Shown: piece after piece, positions 11,341-21,957 of the stretch
Layout: the number at the start of each line of letters is the position of its first letter
Position numbering within the stretch: position 1 is the first letter of the stretch
NCBI GenBank assembly: GCA_014905825.1
Contig: JACGCN010000033.1
Location: 1 to 64,000, forward strand
Source: Lyophyllum atratum
Lineage: Eukaryota > Basidiomycota > Agaricomycetes > Agaricales > Lyophyllaceae
Reading direction: 5' to 3'
Length of the DNA stretch: 64,000 bases
Made by a program: the position numbers and the translations under genes
The notes under the pieces: generated by a model
What the model was told of the DNA's origin: nothing
The model's input: only the letters and a program-made list of their open reading frames with translations
The model's database searches: none

Positions 11341-11386
11341 TTGCACGGGGTCTTCGCGCGAAGACCCCGGGGAAGTATACTAGGAC
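11282..11386 (+). repeat. Dispersed repeat end segment (copy 1)
   Basis: About 100 bp running from GCACCTTGGTACAAAAAG to GGGGAAGTATACTAGG is almost identical to 29158-29257. It contains a perfect 22-base palindrome at about 11348-11369 whose core is CTTCGCGCGAAG. Both copies end at the same TACTAGG boundary, after which the sequences are unrelated. This behaves like the terminus of a mobile or amplifying element. Confidence 0.8.
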
Positions 11387-12521
11387 CCTTGAATTGCCCT
11401 TGAAGGATCGTTCCGAGGAAAGGACCCTTGAAGGAATGTTTCCGCGTTTAAAAGCCAATATCAGACTTTTGCCCATAGCCATGTGTGCACGAACCACTGA
11501 TTTCGAGGGCGATTCTTCCATGATCAAGGATTTGAAGGAGCAGTGGCTGGAGCAGACACGACTGAAGGTCTTGGCCGAGCGACACACAAACAGGTTGCGC
11601 GAAGAGCTTGTGACCGTAAAAATCCGCCTTATTGAAGCTATGGAGGAGCGGGACACCGCCAAGAGGGAGCGTGATTACGTGACAGTGGAGCTGAAGGACG
11701 CGCGGAAGGGAGTGGAAGAATTGTATGATGAACGGTGGCTAACCAGCGCAAAGCATCGGCAGCTTATGGATAGGATCGAGGGGAAACTTGCGAAAGCTTG
11801 GGACACACTGGCATCGGAGCGGCTGGAGCTTGCATGGTACCGCGGGGCGCTTACCACAGGCCAGCAGGAATCGGCACAGTGGATGAATCGGGCAATCCGC
11901 ACAAGGGATAAGCTGCGTGGTGAGTCCTGTCATACGTTGCTGCCCCCTGCCGTCTGACTTTCCGGGCCAGATGTCGAGGAACAACATTCAGGTCTTGTTG
12001 ATGCTATCCGCCGGGTACTTGAGATGGACACCACCCACGCCCGACAGCAGCTTGAGGATGCTCACTCTCAGCTGACAGATAAAGAAATGCAGGAACAGTT
12101 CGAAGCCGAGGAAGAGAACGAACGCCCAGACACTCTCTCATCGCAGCAGCTAGAGATCGGACGATACCACAATTCGCTTGCTGCAAACCAACAGGACCTG
12201 GTCCAGTGGAGAAATCGGGCTATCCGCACCAAAATTCGTCTATGGGGTGAGTGCTGTGGTCTATCGCTGCCCCCTGCGATCTGATTGTCCGGGGCAGCTC
12301 TCGAGCAACAACATTGGCGTCATGTTGATGGGGTGCGCCGGGCGCTGGAACAGGACCCGACCCACATCCGACAGCTTATTGCTGATCCGAAGTCTCACCC
12401 TTGGCCCGTCAACCCCAACAATCTTACATCCTTCATCCACGATGGCCACATGCCGACAGACCAGACATCCGAGAAAATGTTGGAACCCAAGGAGGGCGAC
12501 CAGAGCGTGGACATGAAGTAG
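11316..12521 (+). CDS. Coiled-coil protein with duplicated exon-intron unit
   Basis: Three exons, 11316-11919, 11971-12246 and 12298-12521, join in frame to give 367 codons; both introns are GTGAGT...CAG, about 51 bp each. The first 20-odd residues (from MDPPHGRK) are encoded by the dispersed repeat; an upstream in-frame start exists at 11274. Residues 75-190 are rich in E, K, R and L with heptad-like spacing, predicting a long coiled coil. The end of exon 1 plus start of exon 2 (MNRAIRTRDKLR, then DVEEQHSGLVDAIRRVLE) is repeated at the end of exon 2 plus start of exon 3 (RNRAIRTKIRLW, then ALEQQHWRHVDGVRRALE), intron included. I do not recognise the family. Expression from a repeat-derived start is inference. 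Confidence 0.6.
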
Positions 12522-12617
12522 AGCGTAATTGATAGTACTGTAATGTTGTCCCTCGTCTGCGCGCAACGGTTGACATAGGTGGCATGGAGAGCTGATTTTT
12601 GCCTACATAACCGTATC

Positions 12618-12899
12618 CTAGGTGGCATCTCTACAATCAAAAAAGAACTCGATGACCAAGGGGCACATATCATCTGGACCCGCATTTTCATCCCCAATGT
12701 ATTTCGCGAGGTTGTGCGTAAGGCCTGATTCATCAATCAAACATGAATTGAGAACAGGATTACAATCGTCGTCTGTCGCAAATTCAATAAGTTGGCGGAT
12801 TTTGGCTATGCCTTCCTCTTCACACTGAAGCGTTCGGAAACGAAGCTCTCGTGCCATCTTCTTGATCTCCTCGGTTTCTTTTGGCAACGGTTTCAGCAT
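12618..12899 (-). CDS. Small hypothetical protein
   Basis: A 93-codon frame opens with MLKPLPKETEEIKKM and has balanced, helix-like composition (RELRFRTLQCEEEGIAK), ending FFFDCRDAT. It lies tail to tail with the coiled-coil gene. No domain is recognised, and it could be a terminal exon of a lost gene. Confidence 0.35.
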   Translation of the reverse strand: MLKPLPKETEEIKKMARELRFRTLQCEEEGIAKIRQLIEFATDDDCNPVLNSCLIDESGLTHNLAKYIGDENAGPDDMCPLVIEFFFDCRDAT

Positions 12900-12904
12900 G
12901 CCCT

Positions 12905-15590
12905 AGCGCTGTGTGGGATATCGTCAGATGCATTCAGCAGCACTCAACTATGAGAGCAAATTCCGTTGATGTACAGCCCAGACTTGAGTGGCTTTAGACT
13001 CAATTAAGCCTGAATTTTACGGCTGAACGGTTGCTAGCAACTATACAGGAGACGGAAACGCGAAACAAACCATCTAGGGTTAAGGAATCCTTCGCCGAAA
13101 ACCATACAAGACTAACCACTAGATTCTAACTTTCGAGCACTAACTGCTAAACAAAACTCTAAACTCTGACCCAACCTTGGCCTACCCTAACCAGTTTAAC
13201 CAACTCTAACATGGTACGCCCCCCGGCTAACCAACCTCAGGATAGGCCAGAAAGCCTAGTAACCCGCGCTGCTTCGCCCGTGCTGCGGCGAGACACTACC
13301 TCATTACAGCGTGTGACGTACTGTTACCCAGGGCGACAGCGATTATGACCTCTGTTTTTTTACACACCAACATTGTCAGCGTGTAATCGTCATGCACGCG
13401 GAACAGGTGTACAAACCGCGTGGTTCATCATCGCAAGGCTTTGCCCCACACACACAGGAGCCAGGACGTTAAATAATCTATGAGTTAGATGTGGGTTTAT
13501 CAGCATAGGGGGCACGGGGCAGGTCACAGAGTAAAAGCTGGTGAACGCACCACAACTGCTGCCCCAACCAGGAGTCTGCCATCACGACCCTGGTCATCTC
13601 ACATGGCGAGATGTGTGGTGGTGCAGCATGACTGCGGCGTGGATTTTGAAGAGCCCACGAAAATGTTCGCCAAGTACGACTAGTTTCACGTTTTATTCAA
13701 GCTCCGACGCTTTGTCAGCTCTTACGCTCATAAGGCGGACCATATCGGGCGAAGATTAGATATTTCAAAACATGGCAAATTTCATGCGCTTCTCGGCTGA
13801 TTTCAATGACTTTTGACCCATTCAACGGTGAGAATACTGTTCCAAACATTGTAATGTCATTTTTCCATGTATGATTATGGTGTTCCACCATGCGCTTACC
13901 GGCAATTGCCGTACATATAGGTGAGATGCGTGTTGGACCCACCTTACGCGGGAACTGGAGCAGCAATTGACACAATTCCACTTGACACATCAAGGTATAG
14001 TACCCTAAAGGTGCAAGACAAGTATTGTGCATTACGATGAGGTCACAACATAGTGCGAAGCGGAGTAAGCTGGTACTTGGGTGTGTCACGATAATTCTTG
14101 ACCCGTGTGGACAAGCCCGTGTAATATACGTACCCAATGACCATACGGATGTTTGAGGGAGTGAGATGTGACGTACTAGCACATGAAATACTGTTGGACC
14201 AGGATGATCTGGCCTTACAGACATCCGCACTGGGCTCAATCGTGAAAAGTCACCGGCGCAAATAACTCCTCTTGCCTATTCTTGTAAGGCCCGCTTCCCG
14301 TCATTCTGAGGGTTCTGGCCCCACCAGTAGATGCATATAAACATAAAACATCGGGAACGGACATGCACTTTCTCAAATATCTGAGGAATGCCGCAGGGAT
14401 AACTCTTACATTGATTTTTTGCTCATTGAAAATGATGTTTCCCTAAATTACTCAAGATCCACTCGGTCGATTTTCGAGATTTTTAGATATTCTGGTAGCC
14501 AGAGAACAGGTGCATATCCCAGAGTTCAGAAATACATGTAGATTCATTGTCAGAAAATACCTGTGGCCGGATTTCTACTGCAAATATAACGCCCACGTGA
14601 CCCTTTGATGATTTCCCTTCAACACAAGGAGTTGGGCAGATATGCACAAAGTGGAACTTCTGGGACCTGTATAGGACCCCAATGGACATAAAACATTGTG
14701 TATACCAAAGGGTTTTACCATCCCACTAATGAATGTCATAGGGATATTCCAGGGGTCGGCGGTCGCGTGACCGCCGGGGCTACGTTTACTAGGAAAGATG
14801 TCCCAAACTCAGACAAGGATATTATATACCAAAGGCTTGCTTCAGGGCAGGCTGTATTGATCACATGACTATGGGAGTTGTAATACATGTAGGCTGATAG
14901 CTGTGATCACCGGGTAGCCACCTTCTGGATCCTGAAGGGGTTTGTTATGGGCTGGGATTGCTGGATCACTCCCCAATGCCTTCACAGGGTGGTATTTGTG
15001 GGGTGTGATTGCTTGGTTGCATTAATACAGGTGGCCTAGGCTACTTCTATTAGCTGTGATCGCTGGGGTACTGACACTTGGTGGATTCTGAAGGCCTGAT
15101 TAGGTGGTGGGGTCGCCGGACCACCACCTGATGGATTCTCGGATGGGATTTGTGGGCTGAGATCGCCGGACCCCATTAATATAGGTGGTCTGGGCCACTT
15201 GTATTAAACTGGGACCGTCACTTGGCCCGTTCTGAGGGCCCGTTTAGGGGGTAAGATCGCTACCATGGACTGTAATCCACCGATGTATATAACTAGGAGA
15301 GGGGGAATCGTGGATCCCCACATATACGTTCTGGGGTAGAGGTAAGGACACTAACTCTTCATGAATATGTATGTGTTAACTTGACTCGCATGTACATATT
15401 CTAACCTCTTTGCCAGTAGGTATATGTAGTACCGTAGCGAGATTTCTGAGTGGTGTCTGTTCCCCCTGTAGCTTTTTCTGACTTACGTTCTCATTTTTAA
15501 CACGTAGTATGCAGTGATGTAGTTATGTACTCAATAAAAAAGGTTTTGTGTCGTTAATTCTGGTGAACGTTTGAGCAGAGTGATTCCCTT
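12905..15590. other. Gene-poor interval with palindromes
   Basis: No convincing gene is seen. Around 13080-13210 there is a degenerate CTAA-rich tract. Between 14750 and 15250 several inverted repeats occur, such as GCGGTCGCGTGACCGC (about 14758-14773) and GTGGTGGGGTCGCCGGACCACCAC-like sequence at about 15101-15124 (described here only by its GGTGG/CCACC arms). Variants of GATCGCYGG recur at irregular spacing. A 174-codon frame at 13715-14239 on the minus strand lacks coding character. Confidence 0.5.
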
Positions 15591-15617
15591 AGTGTGTTAA
15601 TGGGGATCTACGATCCC

Positions 15618-15840
15618 CACGTATGGCTGTCCCCACTCAATGTTCATGCAAGCAAACTCACCACAGCAGTGCTGCTGGGTCGTACGTGGGGATCTAAGAT
15701 CCCCACTACATGCTACACATCTCTACGCTATCCGGGGATCCGCACGTATGGCTGTCCCCACTCAATGTTCATGCAAGCAAACTCACCACAGCAGTGCTGC
15801 TGGGTCGTACGTGGGGATCTAAGATCCCCACTACATGCTA
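15618..15840. repeat. 125-bp tandem duplication with palindromes
   Basis: Two copies about 125 bp apart start at CACGTATGGCTG (15618 and 15743) and share GCAAACTCACCACAGCAGTG. Each ends with a near-perfect palindrome of 10-bp arms, GTGGGGATCT/AGATCCCCAC, separated by one base. The left border also carries GGGGATCTACGATCCCC. Confidence 0.85.
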
Positions 15841-15852
15841 CGCATCTCTAAG

Positions 15853-18800
15853 CTATCCTACGCTACTGTGTGCTCCCCTACCTACCCTCCCTACCCTACC
15901 CTCTCTACCCTCCCTACCCTCCCTACCCTCCCTACCTACCCTCCCTACCCTCCCTACCCTACACGATCCTAGGTTTAAATCCCTACCTTTCAAAAAAAGT
16001 CCCCATAACCCTGAGTTACCGATATCAATGACATCCTTGTCGACGACGATTGGCTCCTCGACTTTCTTGACCTTCTTCGACTTCTTTCGCGCAGCTGGAG
16101 CCGGGGTAGTGGGGTCGTTTTGGTCGGCATCCTCGGGCATGTCGGGAATGGACCCTTCGAGGAGACCTTTGAACTCTGACTCGCGCCGTGTCAGCCCCAG
16201 AAAGTTAGAAGTGAGGTAGGCACATACCGTCGCGCAACTCCTTATTCACAAACGCGTCGAACATGTCGCGCTTCCCTCGCGCGACATCGTTCATCAACAA
16301 GTCCGCCGAATCACTTGCCAGTAGGTGAATAACCTTCACTGTTTTCTTCTGCGGTTGACGATGGGCCCGGCCCCTGGTCTGACGTTCGTCCTGAGCGGAC
16401 CACGGTTGGTCCTGTGATTTTGGTGAGGTGAGAATCACCGCTGTAGAGGAGTAACTCACGAAGAATATGAGAACGTCTGCGATAGCCAAGTTAAGACCCG
16501 CAGAGCCAACACTCGAAAAGATCAGTACCCGAGCAGGGTGCTTGTCGTCGTAGAGGTTTCTGACGTGCTTATTCCGGTTCTCGATGGACGTCTTGCCGTT
16601 CAGGGCGAGACTCTCGATGCCGTGGAGTCGTAGAACCTAAGCCGCCCATGTCAATGAAAGCCCCGCCATGAGTAGAAGGACGACTTACATTTTGTAGTAG
16701 TGGAGCCATAGAGGAAAACTCGGCGTAGATTATGATACGCCGCTTTTGCTGGACCTTGTCGGGGGGGATGTCGGGGATATCGGGAAAAACAGGGTGCCCA
16801 TCCACGAACTCAACGTCCCCGACGCTATCATCCCTTAGATAGTGTTTACAGACCTGCGCGGTGACCTCCATCTTGGTACTCTTTACTGGGAGCCACTCTG
16901 CGAGCGACCTGAACGACGGAAAGGGCGCCGCGGGATCTTCTTTGGAAAACCCAACCGCCGTCCTGTACTCCAGATAAAACCTCTAGAAAGTGATGGCGTC
17001 AGAAGTCGTGAAAGAGTCTTTGACTGGAATCGACTTACTCTCGTCGCCAATCCGGACGCATTGCTGGTTTCCACTCTACGAGATAGTTAGTACACGGACT
17101 GAAGTAGATGACATGCGCCTTACGATGCTTTTGCCGCCTCGGCTCGGGCTTGAATGACCTCTCTCTCTCTCTGCGTGAGCTCCAGGACACCCAATATTTC
17201 ATCATAGGGTGGGAGCGGCAAGAGAGGGTTCCCTTGACTGTCGAGGCTGCTTGTCGTCCTCCGCAGGAAGTGATCGCCGAGGCGGGCTTGGAGGCGCTTC
17301 ACCGCGAGAAGTTGTACTACGAGGAGAGATTGCCCATCGTCATCCAAAGCCTTCGCCTTACGAACCGCCGCAGCGTCATCTTTTTCGTCCTGGAAGGCCT
17401 CCTCTGTGTAAAAGTGTGGGAGACCCACGAGGCGACCCATAGCGGAGAGGTCCTAGGAGGTGGGGTGACAATGAGCGGCGGTGATCGATCACGGCAGAAA
17501 CGGCTTACTTTGAAGGACGTGTGGAGGGGCGTGGCTGTCATGATAAGCCGTATCTTTGCCTGCTGCAGCAGCCGCAAGATGGCACTATGCTTCCTCCCAG
17601 CATTGCGCATGTGGTGTGCCTCGTCGACGACGACGATCAAGAACTCCTGACCGAACAGAGTGTCTACAAACGTCTGCGAAGGCCTAGCCTTTGGCATATC
17701 CCAAGGACGAGCGCCCTTCTTCTTCTTTGACGCCATGTGGCAGTCGTTCATCTCCTTGAACAAAACCTGAGTCTGGTCAGCAACATAACCCACCCATGTA
17801 ACGAACATAACGTACCGAATGGCTAGCAACGATGATGATAGAACGAGCCTCGTGAGCCGACTTCTGCACCGGACCCTCAAGGCCCCAGAATTGGGCGGCG
17901 TCGGTTTGACTGTCGTAGACGAGGATCTCGACCTTCTTCCGTTGGAAGAACACCTTTAGCTCGCTTACCCATTGAGGGACGAGCGTTCCGGGGCAAAGGA
18001 TCAGGTGTGGCGCCGAAGGAATGTTCCTTTTACCGCCAAGGTACATCCGTTGCTCTGAGGGCAAGGTATTAGCAACCACACCTAAGCGTCTGCATCGAGA
18101 CTCACCAAGTACTCTCAGAAGCTTTTTCTTGTGCTTTTTCAGCCAGGCAACCTGCATGAGGAAGGCCATGAACGCGATCGCCTGGGCAGATTTCCCAAGG
18201 CCGACCTCGTCACCGACGAGTACCCCGAGGACGCGGTCTGGATTCTTGGACTCCGTGAAGAGGCTTCTCACAATAGAGTGAGTGCCTGCGAGTTGATGCC
18301 AGTGGAGGCGCAGCGGCTCGATGTTGGCGGGCTTGGGTTCGCTCTCGAAAGGCGTGGGGTCGTCCCAAGGTGTCGTGCCAAAACGGTCACGGAGGGAGTT
18401 GAAAGTGGGCGGGATGCCGGTCCTCCAGCCGAGCGACCCAGCCAGCTTCCCAAAAGTCATGGTCGCCTCTACATCCATTCCGAAGTCTCCACCAGCATCG
18501 TTGAGTTTTTGCCTATCAGTGGGAGCTTTCGCTATAACGGGTTCCTCGTCCGGGTCCTCCACATCGCCGTCGAAGTACTCATGGTACATGTGTACCAGAT
18601 CGGTGACGTCCTCCTCGGTGGCAAGGTTCTTCAAGTCGATGGCCGAGACTTTACACGTGCCTGCCACCATTTATGAGTCAAGGAAGAAAGAACGGGGAGC
18701 AGCGCGCTCACCTTTGGATTTTGTTCGCTTCCCCAGCTTCGCTCCTAGCCCCTCCATGATCTCCTCAAGATCGGCGAGCATAGATTCGGCTGCTTCGACG

Positions 18801-19562
18801 TTCCTCGCGGTGTTGAAGAGGGTAGAGCATTCTTTCCACTTGGCGACGGCGTGGATTGTGCGCGAAACCTTCGCCTTCGTGAGCTTGCCGTTCTCAAGAT
18901 CTGAAATGTATTTAGAGATGATCACAGAAAACAATGAAGTACTCACCTGCAAATGCGGCTTTGGCGGTGGCCTCTATCTCATTTCGGCGGTTCTTCATCG
19001 TGCTGACTTGAAGACGGAGGGTATTCCAAGTCCGCTGTACGATGATCCGCACGGCAGCTCGGAGGGATGATGAAAGGACTGAAGATCCTGAGGGAAAGGC
19101 TTCCTCGCCGAAGAGCCTCATCCCGACGTCATCGACTACGGCGGGAATGTAGTTGTCAGCGCTCGGCCAATTGTCGAGGTCATCGTCGCGAGCGATGATA
19201 TCGACGGGATGTAACTCGATCTCCTTCAGCACTTTGATGATGAGGGTATGGATACCCCAGGAGTCCCAGCGACGATTGACCCAGGCGTTCCAGAACTCGC
19301 GTCCTGGATACTTTGAAGAACCTTTGGAGTTGACCGCGAAGGCGATCTTTTTATCCTCGGAAGGGAGGAGGCTGTACGCCTTGAAGTAGGACTGCACGTG
19401 GATGGCGTTCTGACGAGACCAGCCGCGAGGAAGAAGTTTGTCGTCGTCGGGGAAGAGGCCGTGAGCGACACCAGTGTGCTCTTGCCAGGTGGGCCAACTC
19501 CACGGCGCGTAGCTTAGCATGTAGAGCTTCACAAGTGCACTGGCACCCGTATGGCTGGGCAT
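15853..19562 (-). CDS. SNF2-family DNA-dependent ATPase/helicase-like protein
   Basis: Eleven exons (19562-18947, 18900-18712, 18660-18106, 18054-17816, 17766-17509, 17452-17124, 17075-17039, 16982-16689, 16636-16460, 16411-16228, 16175-15853) join in frame to 1066 codons. A domain of about 330 residues, unknown to me, precedes the ATPase core. Motif I reads GDEVGLGKS, motif II VVVDEAHHMRN, motif III LIMTATPLHT; the second RecA lobe has RIIIYAEFSSM, motif V SSVGSAGLNLAIADV and motif VI RQTRGRAHRQPQ. This fits the SWI2/SNF2 superfamily, expected to remodel DNA-protein complexes in the nucleus. Motif I ends in S, not the usual T. The C-terminus is K-rich (RKKSKKVKKVEE) and then runs into a translated microsatellite, so the true stop may differ. 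Agaricomycete genomes carry many such genes, and a decayed partial copy lies just upstream. Confidence 0.8.
15871..15962. repeat. CCCTA/CCCTCCCTA microsatellite
   Basis: This is a run of CCCTACC and CCCTCCCTA units. It lies inside the last exon of the SNF2-type gene on the opposite strand and is translated there as repeating VGREGREG-like residues. Confidence 0.9.
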
Positions 19563-19989
19563 AGCGAGGAAGGCGGGGGATAGAGAGCTCGCAGAAGTAT
19601 CTTGAGCGCAAAGTGGGAGGCTATATAGAACTGAACTTGGTGGGAATGAAGAGCGTCGCCAATAGGTATATGATTCGGTCGTGAGAAGGCGTGTAGGCCA
19701 AAATACAAAGGTCAACTGTTCTAAGGAGCTACGCGAAGGTATCGTAATGGGAGGTAATGGCAGGTACGTATGTGGCTGCACGCTGCTGTCAGGAAGGATT
19801 AGTCAAAGGATCTCGAGTAAAATTGTGAAACACCCACCAAGATCGTCCAAGACGTGGTCCGATGTGGTCCAGAACAGTGGTTGGTTAGATACGCGTTCAA
19901 TCGATCGGCGTTGACGGCGCGAAAGTTCCGTGGGTTGGTGAGGTGATGGGGCCCGAAAAAGGAGAAGCGATCGTTGTGTTGTGCTGGGA

Positions 19990-20345
19990 CTGGGTGGAGG
20001 CGAGGCCAGGCGGGGGTTCCTGTGTCGTCTGCGGTTGACCATGGGCCCGGCCCCCGATCTGACGTTGTTCCAGAGCGGACCACGGTTGGTCCTGTGATTT
20101 TGGTGAGATGAGAATCACCGTTGTAGAGAAGTAACTCACGATGAATATGAGAACGTCTGAAAAAGTCAAGTCAAGACCCGCTGAGCCGACGCTTGAGACG
20201 ATCGGCATCGGAGCAGGGTGCTTGTCTTCCATCGGAGCAGAGTGCTTGTCTTCCTAGAGGTCCCTCGGGTTCTTATCCCGTTTTTGCCGTTCACGTTCGG
20301 GACGAGACTCTAGATGCCGTGGAGATGTAGAACCTAAAATAGCTG
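19990..20345 (-). pseudogene. Decayed partial copy of the SNF2-type gene 3' half
   Basis: The minus strand reads VGSAGLDLTFSDVLIFI, an intron-like segment beginning GTGAGTTACTTC, and DQPWSALEQRQIGGRAHGQ. These match motifs V and VI and the intron at 16412-16459 of the neighbouring gene, and similarity continues to CGTGGAG...GTAGAACCTAA at about 20320-20335. The motif VI arginine is replaced (RAHG in place of RAHR). Because the intron is kept, this is a DNA-level duplication, not a retrocopy. No start or complete domain remains. Confidence 0.8.
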
Positions 20346-20474
20346 CAGCATGATACCTATGCGATAGAGGAGCGGATTACTATTAGTTGCTTAGTAACAA
20401 AAAAGGGGTACGGCCACAGGACGATAGGAAGAACTTACCGGGCTGAAGGAATAGCAGGGGTGTGCCTGCCCGCT

Positions 20475-21072
20475 GCGTCGATTTGAAAATCCTGAGGGGT
20501 TCCGGGTCCGGGTCCGGGTCCAGGTACATCGCGACTGGGAGATGATGTGCTCCGGAGTACTCCAGAGCAGATCACCTCGTCATCGACGAGGAGGGCGGGG
20601 AACGGACATCGTGACTGGGAGATGATGTGCTCCGGAGTACTCCAGAGCAGATCACCTCGTCAGCGACGAGGAGGGCGGGGAACAGAGACCAGGTGCAACG
20701 GCATCGACGACGAGGAGACACTGCGGACTTGGTGCAGCAGATTCGGGGCTCCGGATCATGAGGTGAAATTGCCACGGTCTGGTCAGGTGATCTTGGTCGT
20801 GGGTCAATTTCTACCAAGTCCGCAATCGTCTCTTCGTCGTCGATGCCGTTGCACCTGGTCTCTGTTCCCCGCCCTCCTCGTCGATGACGAGGTGATCTGC
20901 TCTGGAGTACTCCGGAGCACATCATCTCCCAGTCGCAATGTCCGTTCCCCGCTCTCCTCGTCGATGACGAGGTGATCTGCTCTGGAGTACTCCGGAGCAC
21001 ATCATCTCCCAGTCGCGATGTACCTGGACCCGGACCCGGACCCGGAACCCCTCAGGATTTTCAAATCGACGC
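20475..21072. repeat. 598-bp fold-back sequence (large inverted repeat)
   Basis: Two arms of about 260 bp (20475-20733 and 20813-21072) are near-perfect reverse complements around a 79-bp loop. Each arm contains two tandem copies of a block of about 90 bp with a palindrome-like CTCCGGAGTACTCCAG and a CCTCGTCATCGACGAGG stem-forming element. The outer ends are GCGTCGATTTGAAAATCCTG and its complement. Any transcript would fold into a very long hairpin. Matching frames on the two strands here are a consequence of the symmetry. Confidence 0.95.
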
Positions 21073-21139
21073 TTGCTGCCCCGATCTCGACCTCAGATCT
21101 CGCGCGATTATTCTACCGCCTGCATATGTCTTCCCGTTT

Positions 21140-21720
21140 TCTTAGACGTGGACCGCCGTACCGCAGGCACTCCATCTGCTACTCCCTCAGGCCCGTAAGT
21201 TCTGCCTTTCTTACTGTACCCAAACTTCGTCTCATTTACTGATCATCTCATAGTCATCCGATGCGCGACGGTTGCGACATCATGCAGCCGGCCGAACGTT
21301 TCACCTGGGCTTATCTGCCCATCGTAATTCAAATGCGTAAGTTCCTTTCGCATTTTTGTAAGCGCGCCTCCTGTAACCCTGACGACCTCGGCAGAAGAAA
21401 CCTCTGCTCACGTTCGTTAGACGTGAACCTCCGTACCGCAGGCACTCCATCTGCCATTCCTTCAGGCCCGTAAGTTCCTCCTATCTTACTGTACCCAAAC
21501 TTGTCTCATTTGCTGATCATCTCATAGTCATCCGATGCGCGACGGTCGCGACATCATGCAGCGGCCGAACGTTTCACCTGGGCTTATCTGCCCATCGTAA
21601 TTCAAATGCGTAAGTTCCTTTCGCAGTTTTGTAATCGCGCCTCCTGTAACCCTGACGACCTCAGCAGAAGAAACCTCTGCTCAGATTCGCGGTTGTGGCT
21701 TCAAATCATCTCCCGTGTCC
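21140..21720 (+). repeat. 275-bp tandem repeat carrying exon-intron-like units
   Basis: A block containing CCGCAGGCACTCC, a donor-like CCCGTAAGTT, TGATCATCTCATAG acceptor, ATGCGCGACGG and a second intron-like GTAAGTTCCTTTCGCA...CTCGGCAG starts at about 21160 and again at about 21435, with a partial third end near 21666. Splicing the predicted introns leaves an open frame from ATG at 21126 through the first copy, but the second copy runs into a stop. These may be remnants of 5' exons of the gene starting at 21958, or a separate decayed gene. Confidence 0.55.
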
Positions 21721-21957
21721 GCGGCATGCGTATCACCCACCGATTCCATCTGTCATTCCATCCGGTACGTATCTGCCGCTTTCTAAGTAAGCATTAATTA
21801 CTCATTCTGCCACTCAGATCGCGCGTTTCCTGCCCCTTCCATACATGTCTTTGCTTAGTTACTTGCTCTAATATATGCGTCTCTGAGTGGACTATACCCT
21901 GACCCCGACTCTGACCCTGTACCCATTCACACCGAACGCCAAAGTTCCTTGCCCGTC

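Noticed and set aside
13080..13210. CTAA-rich tract considered as telomere-like repeat
   Set aside because: It is irregular, short and internal, with no CCCTAA periodicity.
13715..14239. 174-codon minus-strand frame
   Set aside because: Composition is not protein-like and it has no splice signals or recognisable motif.
20547..21000. Equal 142-codon frames on both strands
   Set aside because: They are mirror images produced by the fold-back sequence, not two genes.
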